Shown here: piece by piece, positions 44,093 through 55,200 of the stretch
How the letters are laid out: each line of letters starts with the position of its first letter
Position numbering within the stretch: position 1 is the stretch's first letter
NCBI GenBank assembly: GCA_900323505.1
Contig: OOIN01000013.1
Coordinates: forward strand, 846,608-910,607
Direction: 5' to 3'
Source of the DNA: Ustilago trichophora
Taxonomy: Eukaryota > Basidiomycota > Ustilaginomycetes > Ustilaginales > Ustilaginaceae
DNA: 64,000 bases
Position numbers and translations under genes: made by a program
The notes under the pieces: model-generated
Databases searched by the model: none
Told to the model about the DNA's origin: nothing
Seen by the model: the letters and a program-made list of their open reading frames with translations, nothing else

Positions 44093-44248
44093 AACGTGAC
44101 TGGCTCGTTAACGGGTCAGGCCCATCAGTGGGTCAGCAATACAATTTTTCGAAGAGAAAGTTGTTCAAAAGCTCCTCGAAATTGTATTGGTGACCCACTA
44201 ATCATGAATGGGCCTGACCCGTTAATCATAAATGGGCCAGTCACGTTA
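44093..44248. mobile_element. MITE-B copy 2 (156 bp)
   Basis: The ends AACGTGACTGGCTCGTTAAC and the inverted GGGCCAGTCACGTT pair well. Inside, CAGGCCCATCAGTGGGTCA matches TGACCCACTAAT-type sequence near the right end. Confidence 0.85.
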
Positions 44249-44324
44249 TGACCACTCCAACCCTGCTGTAAAATTTACATGGGCTATGGTGGGTGGGCTT
44301 CGAGGTACTTTATAAATCATATCG

Positions 44325-44380
44325 CGAAGAAAAGAAAAATCCGTCGCGAAGCCACCCTCGAAGCCACCCAGGGTGATATA
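44325..44380. mobile_element. MITE-A end fragment
   Basis: ATCATATCGCGAAGAAAAGAA followed by AATCCGTCGCGAAGCCACCC matches the left end of MITE-A. No right end is present. Confidence 0.6.
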
Positions 44381-44594
44381 ATTCTTTTACTCCAAGTGTC
44401 AATAACTTTATAACGGGAGTGGCCCATATTCCTTTTTCAGGATAAAACCGTGACGAAGATTGACCGATCACTCAGCCATGCTGCTGAAGATTGGACCACC
44501 GGCCAATTATGCCAATTTCACAATGACATTGGCGCGGGATCACGATAACATTCAATTAGAGGTCACGAAGACATCGCGGGGCATCACGATCTGA

Positions 44595-44753
44595 TGCTGA
44601 AAAAGAATTAAAAGAGTCCAGGCTCAGTAAAGAATCACAAATGCAATTTTTCCCCGAAGTGTTTGAAATGTTTTTTTTTTGTATTATGAATACAAAAGCG
44701 TGCATGTTATGTATTGCTGGTTCTTTGATGGGCCTGACTCGGGCCACTCCCGT
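44595..44753. mobile_element. MITE-B copy 3 (degenerate)
   Basis: Contains AAAGAATCACAAATGCAATT on the left and GGTTCTTTGATGGGCCTGAC then CGGGCCACTCCCGTTA on the right, matching MITE-B with a decayed left end. The preceding 44500-44590 carries ATCACGAT blocks like those beside the mariner remnant at 20.9 kb. Confidence 0.65.
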
Positions 44754-44961
44754 TATCTCTGATCGTGCGCCAGTCACGAGTGACTGCTTCTCCGAAAAGC
44801 TACGCCCAGGAATCATAGCACCTTAGCGATCTCCTTGGTGTTTGCTAAAAAGGAGTGTGACTCGCGCAGAACAAACCCATTTAGGATGCCCCTTCTCACG
44901 TCTGCCCTGAGAAGCCACCCGTGCCATAAGGGTGTGACAAACACATGTTTGCAATTATACA

Positions 44962-45122
44962 TAACGGGACTGGCCCATTAACGGGTCAGGCCCATCAGTG
45001 GGTCACTAATACAAATTTGAGGAGCTTTTGTATTTCAGCTTCAAATCTTTTGAACACTTTTCGCAAAAATTGTAGTGCTGACCCACTAATGGGCCTGACC
45101 CGTTAATGGGCCAGTCACGTTA
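44962..45122. mobile_element. MITE-B copy 4 (161 bp, best preserved)
   Basis: The ends AACGGGACTGGCCCATTAAC and GTTAATGGGCCAGTCACGTT are almost perfect inverted repeats. CAGGCCCATCAGTGGGTCA pairs with the right-hand TGACCCACTAATGGGCCTG. It is noncoding and AT-rich in the middle. Confidence 0.9.
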
Positions 45123-45204
45123 ATCAACCCAACACGGGTGGGCTTTGCGACAAATTTTAAAGGTGGATAGGATGTTTTTGTTCCGAAGAAGAACAAGACC
45201 TGAC

Positions 45205-45363
45205 TAACGTGTCTGGCCCATAACAGAGTCAGGCCCATCAAAGAATCAGCAATACAAGATATGCACGCTTTTAAATTTGTACTTGAATCTTTGGAATACT
45301 TTGGAAAAAAGTTGTATTTGCGATTCTTTGATGGGCCCGACCCTGTTATGGGCCGGTCACGTT
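45205..45363. mobile_element. MITE-B copy 5 (159 bp)
   Basis: The ends AACGTGTCTGGCCCATAACA and TGTTATGGGCCGGTCACGTT pair well. The internal AAAGAATCAGCAATACAA is the inverted match of TTGTATTTGCGATTCTTTG. Confidence 0.88.
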
Positions 45364-45411
45364 CATGGTTGGGTCAGAAGATGAATTTCATGAATAACGT
45401 GAGTGGCCCAT

Positions 45412-45575
45412 TAATCATATCCTAAAAAAAGTAAAAATCCGTCACGAAGCCACCCTCGAAGCCACCGTGGGTGGCTACAACACCAAAGCCACCCTTGAAG
45501 GCACCCCCGATCTGGCTGGCTTTGAGGGTGGCTTTTCACTGTAGCCACCCCAGGTGGCTTCAAGGGTGGCTTCTC
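45412..45575. mobile_element. MITE-A copy 4, next to a MITE-B left end
   Basis: It begins ATCATATCCTAAAAAAAG and continues AATCCGTCACGAAGCCACCC. The interior is GCCACCC/GGGTGGC blocks and the right terminus is lost. The 20 bases before it (AACGTGAGTGGCCCATTA, about 45396-45413) are the left end of MITE-B, so this copy probably inserted into or replaced a MITE-B. Confidence 0.75.
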
Positions 45576-45676
45576 ATTGAAGCGCGAGGAGCGGAATGGA
45601 TGCAATGCAAAGGGGAGGGAGCGGTCCGGCCGCTGGTTGGGGGGTCTTAGGCCGAGGTTGGGTCAGCGCGTGAAAG

Positions 45677-46498
45677 TCAGGAGAGTGCATCGACATTTGC
45701 ATGCAGCTTCCCAGGCTTGTACCTAAATTCCATTCTCTCGAGATATGGCATGAGGTATGCCCGCAGCTTTTCAATGCGGGGTGTGAAGTGCCGTTGGCTG
45801 TGTGACAGCGCTCTGAGGACGGCCGGGAGGGGCGCATGGTCAGTGATGACAATGATCTTTATGGCACCGTCCAGGTAGTGCTGGAGCCGATGTAGGGCCC
45901 AGGCTAGACCTGAGATCTTGAGCTCTATTGCCGCCATCTTGGACTTGGTAAGTGATGTTGTGGTGGAGATGAACGCAATAGGGTGCTTGACCAGAGAGTC
46001 ATCCGCAGCCTCATGCCAATGGTGGTCTGCTGGAGGTGGTGTCAATACGTCTCGGAGGCGCCACTTGGCAATGACGTCCTCGCAGTGACCTTCTGCAAGG
46101 TTGTTGGCAAATTCCCAGGTGGGACGAGGATCGTCTTTCCACTTCACTTGGTACTGGAGGTGCCCATAGCGCTTGCGCTCGGCAATGATGCGCTCAACCT
46201 TGTACTCAGGTTCGTCCATGGCAGAGTTGGCCTGGCTAATGGGAGACGCGGCCAGGGGTCGTCCAAAAGGGTCAGGCGCCGCTGGGGCTAAATTGACTTG
46301 CGACACGTTGAAGATTGTGTCTGTGCCAAGGTCAGGGGGAAGGGCCAGGCAAACTCGGTGCCTAGAGAGGACCTCTGACACTTTGAACGGTCCTAGCTTG
46401 GCTGGGTCAAGCTTGGGAAAACGCGCAGCTGTGGGCATTGGCCTGTCCTTTAGTCGCACAAAGACTATTAAGGTGTCTGGTACAGACACCATTTTCAA
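45677..46498 (-). pseudogene. Ty3/gypsy pol fragment: integrase C-terminus, chromodomain, then RNase H
   Basis: A single open frame of 273 codons, 5'-truncated. On the minus strand it encodes the integrase C-terminal module (FPKLDPAKLGPFKVSEVLSR), a chromodomain (YKVERIIAERKRYGHLQYQV then KWKDDPRPTWEFANNL, about 46045-46210) and, after a short linker LTPPPADHHWHEAADDSL, an RNase H part (HPIAFISTTTSLTKSKMAAI and TDHAPLPAVL, ending NVDALS). The usual Ty3/gypsy order is RT-RNase H-integrase-chromodomain, so RNase H at the C-terminus is unexpected. The RNase H lacks its first strand and first catalytic Asp but retains the Glu and two later Asp contexts. No reverse transcriptase lies between the modules. 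Confidence 0.8.
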
Positions 46499-47182
46499 TG
46501 TTCAGCAGAGGTCAAAATTACCACGCTGGTCTTGACAGCTTGGCCAAGCTTGCGGTTCCGAGCACAGACCTCGGAACCGAGCTGAAAGACTCAGCTGAGA
46601 CGAAGCTGAGCTTCGTCACACTGCACACTTGCACTGCACACTCGCTCAAACCTCTTCCACTCTACCATCATCATCATCAGCAAGCACTGCCAGCTCTGGG
46701 CAGTGTCTTTTCTTTCTTTTCTGTTCCTTCTGGTTGCGACAAGCCGCACCAGCCTTCACCACCTCGGCAGCTGCACGCGCTGCCGTCCAACAACCTCGAC
46801 GAGCCACGCCGGTGGCCTCAAATCCTCGCTTTTGGGCTCTGTGCCTTTCCCATTGGCTTCCTGGCCTCTGTGCACAAGCACAAGCCCCTCCTTCGTCCCG
46901 ACCGACGGCCAGAGCCTCAACAGGCGGCCCCATTGTCGGTCTAGCCCCTGCTCGCTTGGCTCCCACCTCTGCGCCGGCATGCCCCTCCTTGCTCTTCTTT
47001 GCCGAGGGCCTCTGCGAGCTGCACAGCACTCTCAAGCCCTCCCCTTTACCTCGACGGCCTCTACAAGCTGCACAGCACTCTCAAGCCCTCCCCTTTACCT
47101 TGACGGCCTCTACGAGCTGGCCAACGCTCTCAAGCCTCTGTTACAGGACACAAGTCCCAGTTTGAGAAAGACGCGTACTTGG
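46499..47182 (+). other. Low-complexity stretch with 48-bp tandem repeats, no assigned gene
   Basis: Open frames occur in all three forward phases (for example 46629-47165), but the translations are Ser/Pro/Ala-rich without recognisable motifs. A 48-bp unit starting AGCTGCACAGCACTCTCAAG is repeated about twice at 47018-47115, with a diverged third copy. It may be part of the retroelement or unrelated filler. Confidence 0.45.
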
Positions 47183-47209
47183 TTCTCAAACTCAATTTGA
47201 GTTTGAGAA
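47183..47209. repeat. 27-bp perfect palindrome
   Basis: Two 13-base arms (TTCTCAAACTCAA and its reverse complement) are separated by a single T. A partial third half-site TTTGAGAAA precedes it at 47161. It could be a protein-binding site or a cruciform-forming sequence. Confidence 0.85.
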
Positions 47210-48521
47210 ATTGGTATGATGAATTCTCGAACTCAGAAAGCGATGCCGGGAAAACACGAATCGACTGGTTTTGAGTAGTGCAACTTAGTGGTATCGAAGG
47301 GCATGGTGCTTGACACCATCTGTGATGGCAAGCAGGCCTTGGTGGTTCGATAGGAGAGCCACATGTGCGAGTTGCATGCTGGCAGGAGGCCCGAGCTCGG
47401 TACACACGCAGGTCGAGTGCACTCAGCTTGGGCCGAACGGTTATATATACTCATTCTTCACTCGCAGTGTGATGAGCGGAGCTCATCCACTCTAATCTTT
47501 ACTTTCGTTATATCAAGAATACCTCTCAGTTGCACTTTGTAAGCACTCTCAGTTGTACCAATTGCAATAGCAGAGCTTTGCAATCATTTCGCAGTTTGTG
47601 CTTGTCCTCAGTATAGGAGAGCCTGTCTTTGAACATCGTCAGCACCTACACTGATGCTGCGACACCTCAATCGCAGCCGGAACCTCAACCGGGGCCTGGA
47701 ACCTCAACCAGTCCACATACAGCAAGGCCGCTCCACGGCTAGGTCCACTGGAGAGCACCAAGAACACTTGTGCTTGATTCTGGTGGTTAGTTACATAGCT
47801 ATACCCCAAAGGCTAAGCCCATTGTGCCGTATTGCCCCTGAACGGAGTGTTCACAGGAGTTAGTCGAGCTCGAAGATCTCAGTAGGGCCTTTCTCGAAGT
47901 TGTAGTGACATCAAGAAAACACCAATCTCATTCTCGGAGTCGAGTGTCCTCGAAGTGGGTGAGATCGGGCAACACGAGTGTCATGTACAGTGGTACAGAC
48001 GGAGATGATATGGAGAGCAGATGATGGTATTTGTGAGAGTGAGGTGGAGCAAACAGACCGAGTTGGTTAAGCCAACTCGGCCTGTTAGACCAAAATACAC
48101 ACCAACTAATCTACAAGGAGCGAGTGGATCACGACATCCCCCCTTCCAAAGAAGGCGAGAGAGCCGCGATATGAGTCTAGAGCAGGAGACCAAGACATGA
48201 GACTGACTGACAAAACTGGTGATCCCGGGATCCGAGATGGAAGGCAGGAGCCGAAGACGAGGTCGAGACGAGAACTGGAGACGAGACCAAGACGAGAACT
48301 AGACACAGGGCCGCGACGGAAACTCTATGGGGAATGCGGAGACTTGTCGAGAAACGGTGTGAAGATGGAGTGTGGTGCAATGGTGGTTCTATGCGAGGCG
48401 GAATGCGATGCGAGAGGGTGAAGATGCGATCCAGGGCGGGACGGACGACAGGCTCAGCCTGTGTTGGTTGGAGTTCGGCACGAAGAAGGAGTTGAGTTGC
48501 GTTGGAGTGCTCGTATGGAGG
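47210..48521. other. Possible LTR-like or regulatory stretch between retroelement pieces
   Basis: No gene was recognised. A strong TATA-like TTATATATAC lies at 47441-47450, some 20 bases after CGAACGG, with CT-rich sequence downstream, as in LTR promoters. No second copy of this region was found in the window, so an LTR is only a guess. Purine-rich GAGACGAGA repeats occur at 48255-48300. Confidence 0.35.
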
Positions 48522-50044
48522 TCAGGTTGTCGTCATGCGTTCCAGTTGAGACAGAGAATTGACATTGGTGTGCAGCTTCCCTTGCTTATAACGGAACTCC
48601 ATGCGCTCCAGATGCGGCATGAGGTAAGCTCGGAGCCTTTCTATCTTCGGCGTGAAGTGGCGCTGGCTGCGCGAAGGTAACCTGAGTACTGCTGGAAGGG
48701 GTGCGTGGTCTGTCACTACGATGATCTTGTCTGTGTCTGCGCCGTCTAGGAAGTGTTGGAGGCGGTGCATGGCCCAGGCAAGGCAGGAGATCTTGAGCTC
48801 AATGGCTGCCATCTTGGATTCTGCCAGCGAGGTCGTAGTCGAGATGAATGCAACAGGACGTTCGATGAGTGAGTCCTCATCGGCGTCGTGAAGGTGGTGT
48901 GATGCCGGGGGAGGTGTCAACACGTCCCTGAGAATCCAATCATTGATGGCTTCTTGACAACTGTCCTCTGCAAGGTCATCTGCAAATTCCCAAGTTGGCC
49001 GAGGATTGTCTCTCCATTTGACCTGGTACTGGAGGTGACCGTACCTGCGCCTCTCTCCTGTGATCTGTTCGATCTTGTACTCTTCGGCTGGGCCAAGGGA
49101 TGGGTAACTGGCGAGGCTTGTAGGGGGCAGCCAAACGGATCTGGCTGTTTCGGAGCGGGGTCCAGCTGCAAAACGTCGAAAGTAGGGTCGGCGTTGAGGT
49201 CTGGAGGCAGCTGCAGACGTACCCTGTGCTTGGATATGACTTCAGAGACCGGGAAAGGTCCCAGTTTGGCAGGATTGAGCTTGGGAAACCGGGCTGTGGA
49301 CGGCATGGGACGGTCCTTGAGGCATATGAAGACCAAGTCGCCCACTTGTAGGGAGGGAAGGGGGCAATGACGACGATTGTAAGTCTGTTTGTCTGTGGCT
49401 GCTTTATTCAGAGCCTTCTGCCAAGCGGCGTCAAGGCGAGCCTTGGCAACTGCAACCTTGTCTTCTTGTGTCTGCAGAGACACCGACGGTAGAACGGCCT
49501 TCTCGACCTTGGATATGTAAACCAAGTCGAAAGGAGACTCTCCCGTTGTGACGGACGGCGTCCAATTGATAGCGAGCTCGGCTGCTGCTAGGTAGGACGG
49601 CCAATCCTCCAGGTGATCCATGGCCAGGGCCTTGAGCACCCTGTTGAGGGTCTGAATGTGCCTTTCCACCGGGTTGGCCTGTTGGTGATATGGGGCCGAC
49701 GGTTTGAGTGTGGCCCCGATGGCTTTGGCGAACTTTTCCCCGACTTGTCCAACAAAGCGTGAGTCGGAGTCGGAGACTATGACCTCTGGGGTGAACCCTC
49801 GTTGAAGTACCATTTCGGACAGCATGGCATAGAGGTCCGTTGCCGTCGCACGGGAGGTGCAAGCCCGAGTGATCAACATGCGCAAGAATAGATTGACTAC
49901 CACGAATGCCGCATCGTACCCTTTGCAGACTGGCAAGCCTAGCCCTAGGCCGTGTCCGCTCATGCTGGCAATGGACGCTGCCGCTCTGCCAAATTGCACC
50001 CACCCACCCTCGCTGCTGGCCACCAACGGACGCGTCAGTGACAC
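48522..50044 (-). pseudogene. Ty3/gypsy pol fragment: integrase core, chromodomain, RNase H (second copy)
   Basis: Minus strand. The integrase core is at about 49300-50044 with LPVCKGYDAAFVVVNLF, VIVSDSDSRFVG, YHQQANPVERHIQTLNRVLK and SPFDLVY; the Asp and Glu of the later DDE positions are present while the first is degraded. The integrase C-terminus (GPFPVSEVISKHRV), a chromodomain in another frame (YKIEQITGERRRYGHLQYQV, about 48925-49090) and RNase H (RPVAFISTTTSLAESKMAAI, TDHAPLPAVL, ending near 48530) follow. The frame changes near 49080 and again near 48920. The chromodomain-RNase H linker LTPPPASHHLHDADEDSL matches copy 1, so the order is shared by two diverged copies. No reverse transcriptase was found. 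Confidence 0.82.
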
Positions 50045-50888
50045 TGGTCAAGTGCCGCAACGGAAACAAATTTCCTGGCACTGGCCAATGGACAGCTCTG
50101 GAAATTCAAAGAAATTCAACGCGTCTCAGCACACTGCTTCAGTGCCTCAGCCAGTTGAGCAGACTCCAGTGCAGCAGACAGCTGGCAGCAGACTTCAGCC
50201 ACGCAGCCACGGACAGCACCCGCAACAGACTCAGGCCAGCAGACAGTTGGAAGCAACAGACTCAAGTGCAACATACTCACCTGTAACGCATTGAAGTGCA
50301 ACAGACATGAGTGTGACAGACTCAGTATGAGAGACTTGAGTGGCAGATGCAAATGTTATGCTGTTACATGCACTGCAGCAGACAGGAGAGCCAGGGACTG
50401 TAGCGTCAGCAGACTGAGGTGGCAACAGACAATAGCTTCAACGGACTGCAGCGGCAACAGACCGCAACAGCAACAGACAGTAGCAGCAACGGACAGACTG
50501 AAAAGTCTGCTAGAATGACTGCCAGAATGGAGGCATGGAAATTCCAAGTAATTGACGCGTCTCACCGGACTGCATCAAGCAGAATCTGCTGGGTCTGTTA
50601 ACCCTTGCTGTTAGATGCTCAGCCAAGTAACAGACAGCAGCATAATGGATTTTGGAATTTCCAGGTAATTTGACGCGTCTCACCACACTGGACTGGGTCT
50701 GTGTGCGTTGGCCTTTGCTTGAGTCCGTTGAGTCTGTCAGCAGCACACCAGACTGTTGCGCAACGGACTGCACACAACAGACTGCTCTGCACCGTACTAC
50801 TCCACGCAACAGACTTCTCTGCACTGCCAGACTCCACACACAACTCAACCTCAAGCTCACCCTACAGCACAACACAGCTTCCATCAAG
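50045..50888. other. Repeat-rich leader with three ACGCGTCTCA boxes
   Basis: No gene is seen. The 10-base box ACGCGTCTCA occurs at 50119-50128, 50555-50564 and 50673-50682, each preceded by a variant of GGAAATTCMAAGTAATT and followed by a C/G-rich ACACTG-like sequence. Between them lie many CAACAGACAG/CAGCAACAGAC repeats (50150-50520). This could be the promoter region of the downstream small gene. Confidence 0.55.
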
Positions 50889-51404
50889 ATGCGGCGCACA
50901 CGCTCTCAGCAGAAATTGGCACTGGAGGAGGAAGCTCAAGGGCCCACTACGAATCACAGCAATGTAGAGACGGAATTTGACCTGGACCTCTCTGACATCT
51001 TTGACGAGTTTGACCGTAGCATGACTGCAAGCAAGGATAAAGGCTACAAGCACGGCACCAAGCACGGCAGCTCCAGTGAAGTCCACATGGATTATCTGTC
51101 GGTGGAGCTTTGCACTCCTGAACGCAAGCACACTGCCAGTCCAGAAGCCAGCACTATGTCTCCATACGGCAAAGTTGCAGCTCACCCCAAGAAAGCCGCC
51201 AAGCGCACTGCTGTAAAAAAGAGAAAGGCCGCCAACAACCTCAAGATGGATCTCTACCGTCTGCAGTACTTGCACACCCAGCTACCTCACAAGTACCTCC
51301 GTGGCTGGGCCACCGCTACCATGCGCAGGATCACCAAGCAACTCAATGTGCGCCTTCCCCCATATCCACCTCAGCGCAAGTCAGCACCACTCAAGCGTAG
51401 CTGA
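50889..51404 (+). CDS. Small hypothetical protein upstream of the telomere-linked helicase
   Basis: 171 residues from ATG 50889 (MRRTRSQQKLALEEEAQG). The same frame is open from 50652, but the upstream part looks like leader. The first third is acidic (FDLDLSDIFDEFDRS). The middle is Lys/Arg-rich (HPKKAAKRTAVKKRKAANN). The C-terminal 50 residues look helical (LYRLQYLHTQLPHKYLRGWA) and end basic. No family is recognised. The charge pattern suggests a nucleic-acid or chromatin partner, which is inference. It is codirectional with the helicase gene 850 bases downstream and could belong to the same subtelomeric unit. Confidence 0.55.
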   Translation: MRRTRSQQKLALEEEAQGPTTNHSNVETEFDLDLSDIFDEFDRSMTASKDKGYKHGTKHGSSSEVHMDYLSVELCTPERKHTASPEASTMSPYGKVAAHPKKAAKRTAVKKRKAANNLKMDLYRLQYLHTQLPHKYLRGWATATMRRITKQLNVRLPPYPPQRKSAPLKRS

Positions 51405-52254
51405 TCATTCTTACTTCACACTAGCGCATGCTACTTGTCCAATGTACTCTATTTTGCACTCTCATTCTGCTGCTTGATGTGTTGAGGCTTTGTGCACTGA
51501 AATGACTGAACGCTACCTGGCTGAGTGCTACGTGACTGACTGCTGCATGACTGGACGCTGCTGGCCGCAAATTGATGTGAAAATTTTTGACTTTGGGTTT
51601 GCGCTACGTGGACTGCACACACTGCTATGTCTTCAACCACGCTTTGTGTCTCTCACCCACCCTACGCTCTACTCACATTGCTTGCTGCCGTGCTTCTTGC
51701 TCTCACCTGCTTCCATGCTTTGTACGTTGCAATCACATACTCTTCTACACTTTGTCCCACCACACTCAGCTCTCTCACGCTCAGCATCAACAGCACAAGG
51801 CATTTGCACATGCTTGCCTTCCACCATTACCATTGTCTGCTCACCACGGCTTCCTTCTCTCCCAGCAACTCAACGTCCTTGTCCACTGCCAGCTCTCTGC
51901 CCACCACCACCGCTCTGCCTTCCACATCACCACTCTTCACACTCAACTCCCACTGCTCAGCATCACTCAATGCATTCAGCCACCACCATCATCTACGTCA
52001 CTGTCACTTGTCCCTGCTCACCGCTCTCATCACCTGTCTTGCTTTTGCCTTTGCTCATGTCATTGTCACCATCATCATCTTCAGCAATACACTCTTGTTC
52101 ACCACCGTCAGCACTGATGTCTGTGCTATGCTTGCTTGCCTCTCGCCTCAACGTACTTATACCAGCTTGGTCTTGCTCTCCTCACCGTAAGTGCATCTCA
52201 TCATTCCAGTCTATCTCTACAGCACGGCAACATACTCTAACAAACATCCTTACC
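51405..52254. other. CT-rich leader of the telomere-linked helicase gene
   Basis: 850 bases, strongly pyrimidine- and CA-rich from about 51600. Open frames here (for example 51490 onward) translate to Ser/His/Thr-rich low complexity and are more likely 5' UTR than protein. Confidence 0.5.
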
Positions 52255-55200
52255 ATGTCTCAGCAATCTGCTCATCGTGCCTCTGTTGGTGCCTGCACCA
52301 ACCTCAACGTCAACATCAGCCAGATCCCTCTGGCTGAGCTTCAGGCTGCTGACGCTTTTGGCAGCCCCTCTCCTCTTGCCATCACCACATCTCCCATCAT
52401 CAACAACAACACCAACACCAAGTCTCCTACCACGTCTCCCATCAACATCACCTCCTTCTCCAACACTCCTGTTGCCACCATCAATACCACCTCTCCCATC
52501 CAGACAGCTTCTACTGTGGGCAACGCTGCATCTGTTCATGACAGCACCACCACTCATGATGTCATTGAGCTCATGTACGTTCATCTCCCATCCTTACTAC
52601 CCTTGTGCTGATCCCTCACTGACGTTGTATCTCTCCTTTCCACACCATCTTTCCAGCAGCAGCAGTCCAGCTCCCCCTACACCCAACCAGGTAGCTCACG
52701 CTGTGCCTGCCAATCCCATCCTGGCTGCCAGCCTCCACCGCCTCAACCTCCGTGTCATTCATCACCCTGCTCTCCTGGTCTGCACCCGCTCTGACTGTCC
52801 TGAGGAGCGTGTGCCTCTGGTCCCTGAGGTCCCCTCCATCATTGACCACCTCAAGATGCACCACAAGCTGCGTCAGTCTGGCGCTGTGCGTGAGCCCAAG
52901 GAGGCAGATGTGCTGCCTGCTCCAGCCAAGCAAGAGCTGGAGGCTACGTTGGCAGCTCTCAACCTGGACTACCCCTCTGCCGTCAGGATCAGCTCTGACC
53001 TGCTCCCAGCCAACATCATCGAGGAGCTCAAGGTCTACTACGATGGCTACCGTTGTGGTCACTGTGACTATGCTGTCATGGCCAGGTCTTCTTGGTATGA
53101 GCACAGACGTACTCATGGCCACCTCAAGGGAATTCACCCAGTGCCTGTCCAGCTCATCTACCAGTGTGGTACCAACCGACGCTACCTGCACGTCAAGAAT
53201 CCCAAGCTTGCTCCACCTGCTCCTGCTACCTTCAGCCTTGACCCCAAGGAAGGCAAGCTGGATGCTGCAGCTCAGGACCGTGTAGATGCCATCCTGGCCA
53301 AAGATGCAGAGCTAATGGCCAATGCCAAGGTCACTCCTGACGGTGTCCAGCCCAAGACGGTGATTGGCAACATCAGCCCTTGGCTCAAAGAGCTGAGCTG
53401 GCATGCATACTGGGCTGGCAAGCCAGTGGTGGCCATTGGATCCCTGGACAAGGATCCTATGCGTTGGCTGAGTGAGCATGCCGCCTTCTACGCCTGGATC
53501 CTCCACCTCACCAAGCAATCTGCACTCAAGTGGATGAACTCCCTCCTTCAAGCTGGCCGTCAAGTCCAACAGACCTTCCGTGCCACTGATGGTGCTCCCA
53601 GCCATCCCTACAATCTGGATGCTCACACTGTCAAGAGACGTGCTGACAGGTGGGCCAGGCTCTTCGCTGTGCTGGTGCACGTCATGATGGATGGTGATGA
53701 CCTTGACTACTATGGTGAAGGTGATCCTCTCATCCCCAAGACAGAGCAGGATCTTCAAGGTCCTCACCTTGGTGTCAACCAGGAGTTCAAGGACATCATC
53801 TACGGCCTACTGGAGTACTTCAAGAGCGTCTCCAAGGATGACTTTGACAAGGACCTCTACGTCTTTGAGGACACCACCATTGTCAGCAAGGCTACGCAAG
53901 AGATCTTCAATGCCTGCCACCTGCTCATCACCCAGCTTCCAGACGAGGTGGGAGGGGCAGGGTCTCTTCCTCTGGTGCGTGCCTTCCTGCACCTGTGCCT
54001 CACTCCTCATGGCACAGCTGCAGCAGTCAATGTGGCCACCTCTGAGCTGGTCACCATTGAGTTTGCTGCACGTGCCATTGAGCACCACTACCTCCTTGAT
54101 CCAGAGGACGGTGCTGTCATCCACATGCCAACGCTGGAGGCCAGCAACTGCATCCAAGCCCACCTTCAACGCTACCTTCACCACAACAGCTGCTCAGCTA
54201 GTGGCTACCTGCAGTCTCTGCTGCGGTATGGTATGGTGCTGGCTCAGGATGACCGTACCAACCTGAGGTTCATCTGGACACCACGCCGCAACATGGTCAC
54301 CTTTGGCAACAAGCAGGTCACTGTCACTGGTCTGCAGCACCTTGTTGCAGAGACCTTGGACCGTGCTGGCAAGCTGCTTCAGCATCTCTTGCTGGAGGAC
54401 AGCACAGAGTTCCTTGAGCTGACCAACCTGTCCACGTACAGGGATGACTTCAACAATGCCTTGCCTGGCTACAGCTTTGCCAACGAGTCAGAGCTCAAGG
54501 CTGGTGCCCACTGTCTCCATCAAGCAGCACTGGGCAAGCATCCTCATGGACAGCCGTTGATGGATGCCAATGCAACCTCTCCTACCTTCAAGAGGCTGGC
54601 TGCCAAGAAGTACTTCCATGTCCATGATGAGTACACCAAGCTCTTGACCGTGCTCATTGAGCTCACCAGTGGCCTGCCTGCAAGAGGCTCAGAGCTGATG
54701 CAGCTGCAGCACACCAACACCCTGGCTGGTCAACGCAACCTCTTCCTCTGCCATGGCCACTTTGTCACCACCCTCATCAGCAAGAAGGGCTCAGGACGGC
54801 CCAAGCTGATCCCACGCTTCCTGCCTCATGCAGTTGGTCAGCTGGTGCTCTACTACATCATGGAGGTGGCGCCTTTTGTCCACCTGCTCTTCAACTCTGT
54901 CTTTCATCCACGTGAAGCTACACCTATGCTCCTGGTCAACCATGCTGGCAAGCCTTGGGAGACCACTGACATCAGCAAGACGTTGCAGGGTCTCTGCTTG
55001 GAGTTCATTGGCACAGAGGCCTGTGAGCTCAACATCAGGCTGTGGCGTCAGCTCTCTGTCAGCATTGATAGGGAGCTCATCAGGCCAGAGCTTCCAGCAG
55101 AGGAGTACGAGGATCATGCTCATGACCTGCAAGCTGGCCACACCTCCTCCACTGCAGAGCGTCACTATGGTCTGGATGCCAGCTTGCTTCACCAGCTCAC

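Noticed and set aside
46629..47200. Three overlapping open frames, possibly a retroelement gag
   Set aside because: All three phases are open because of composition and a 48-bp tandem repeat. No zinc knuckle or other gag motif is present.
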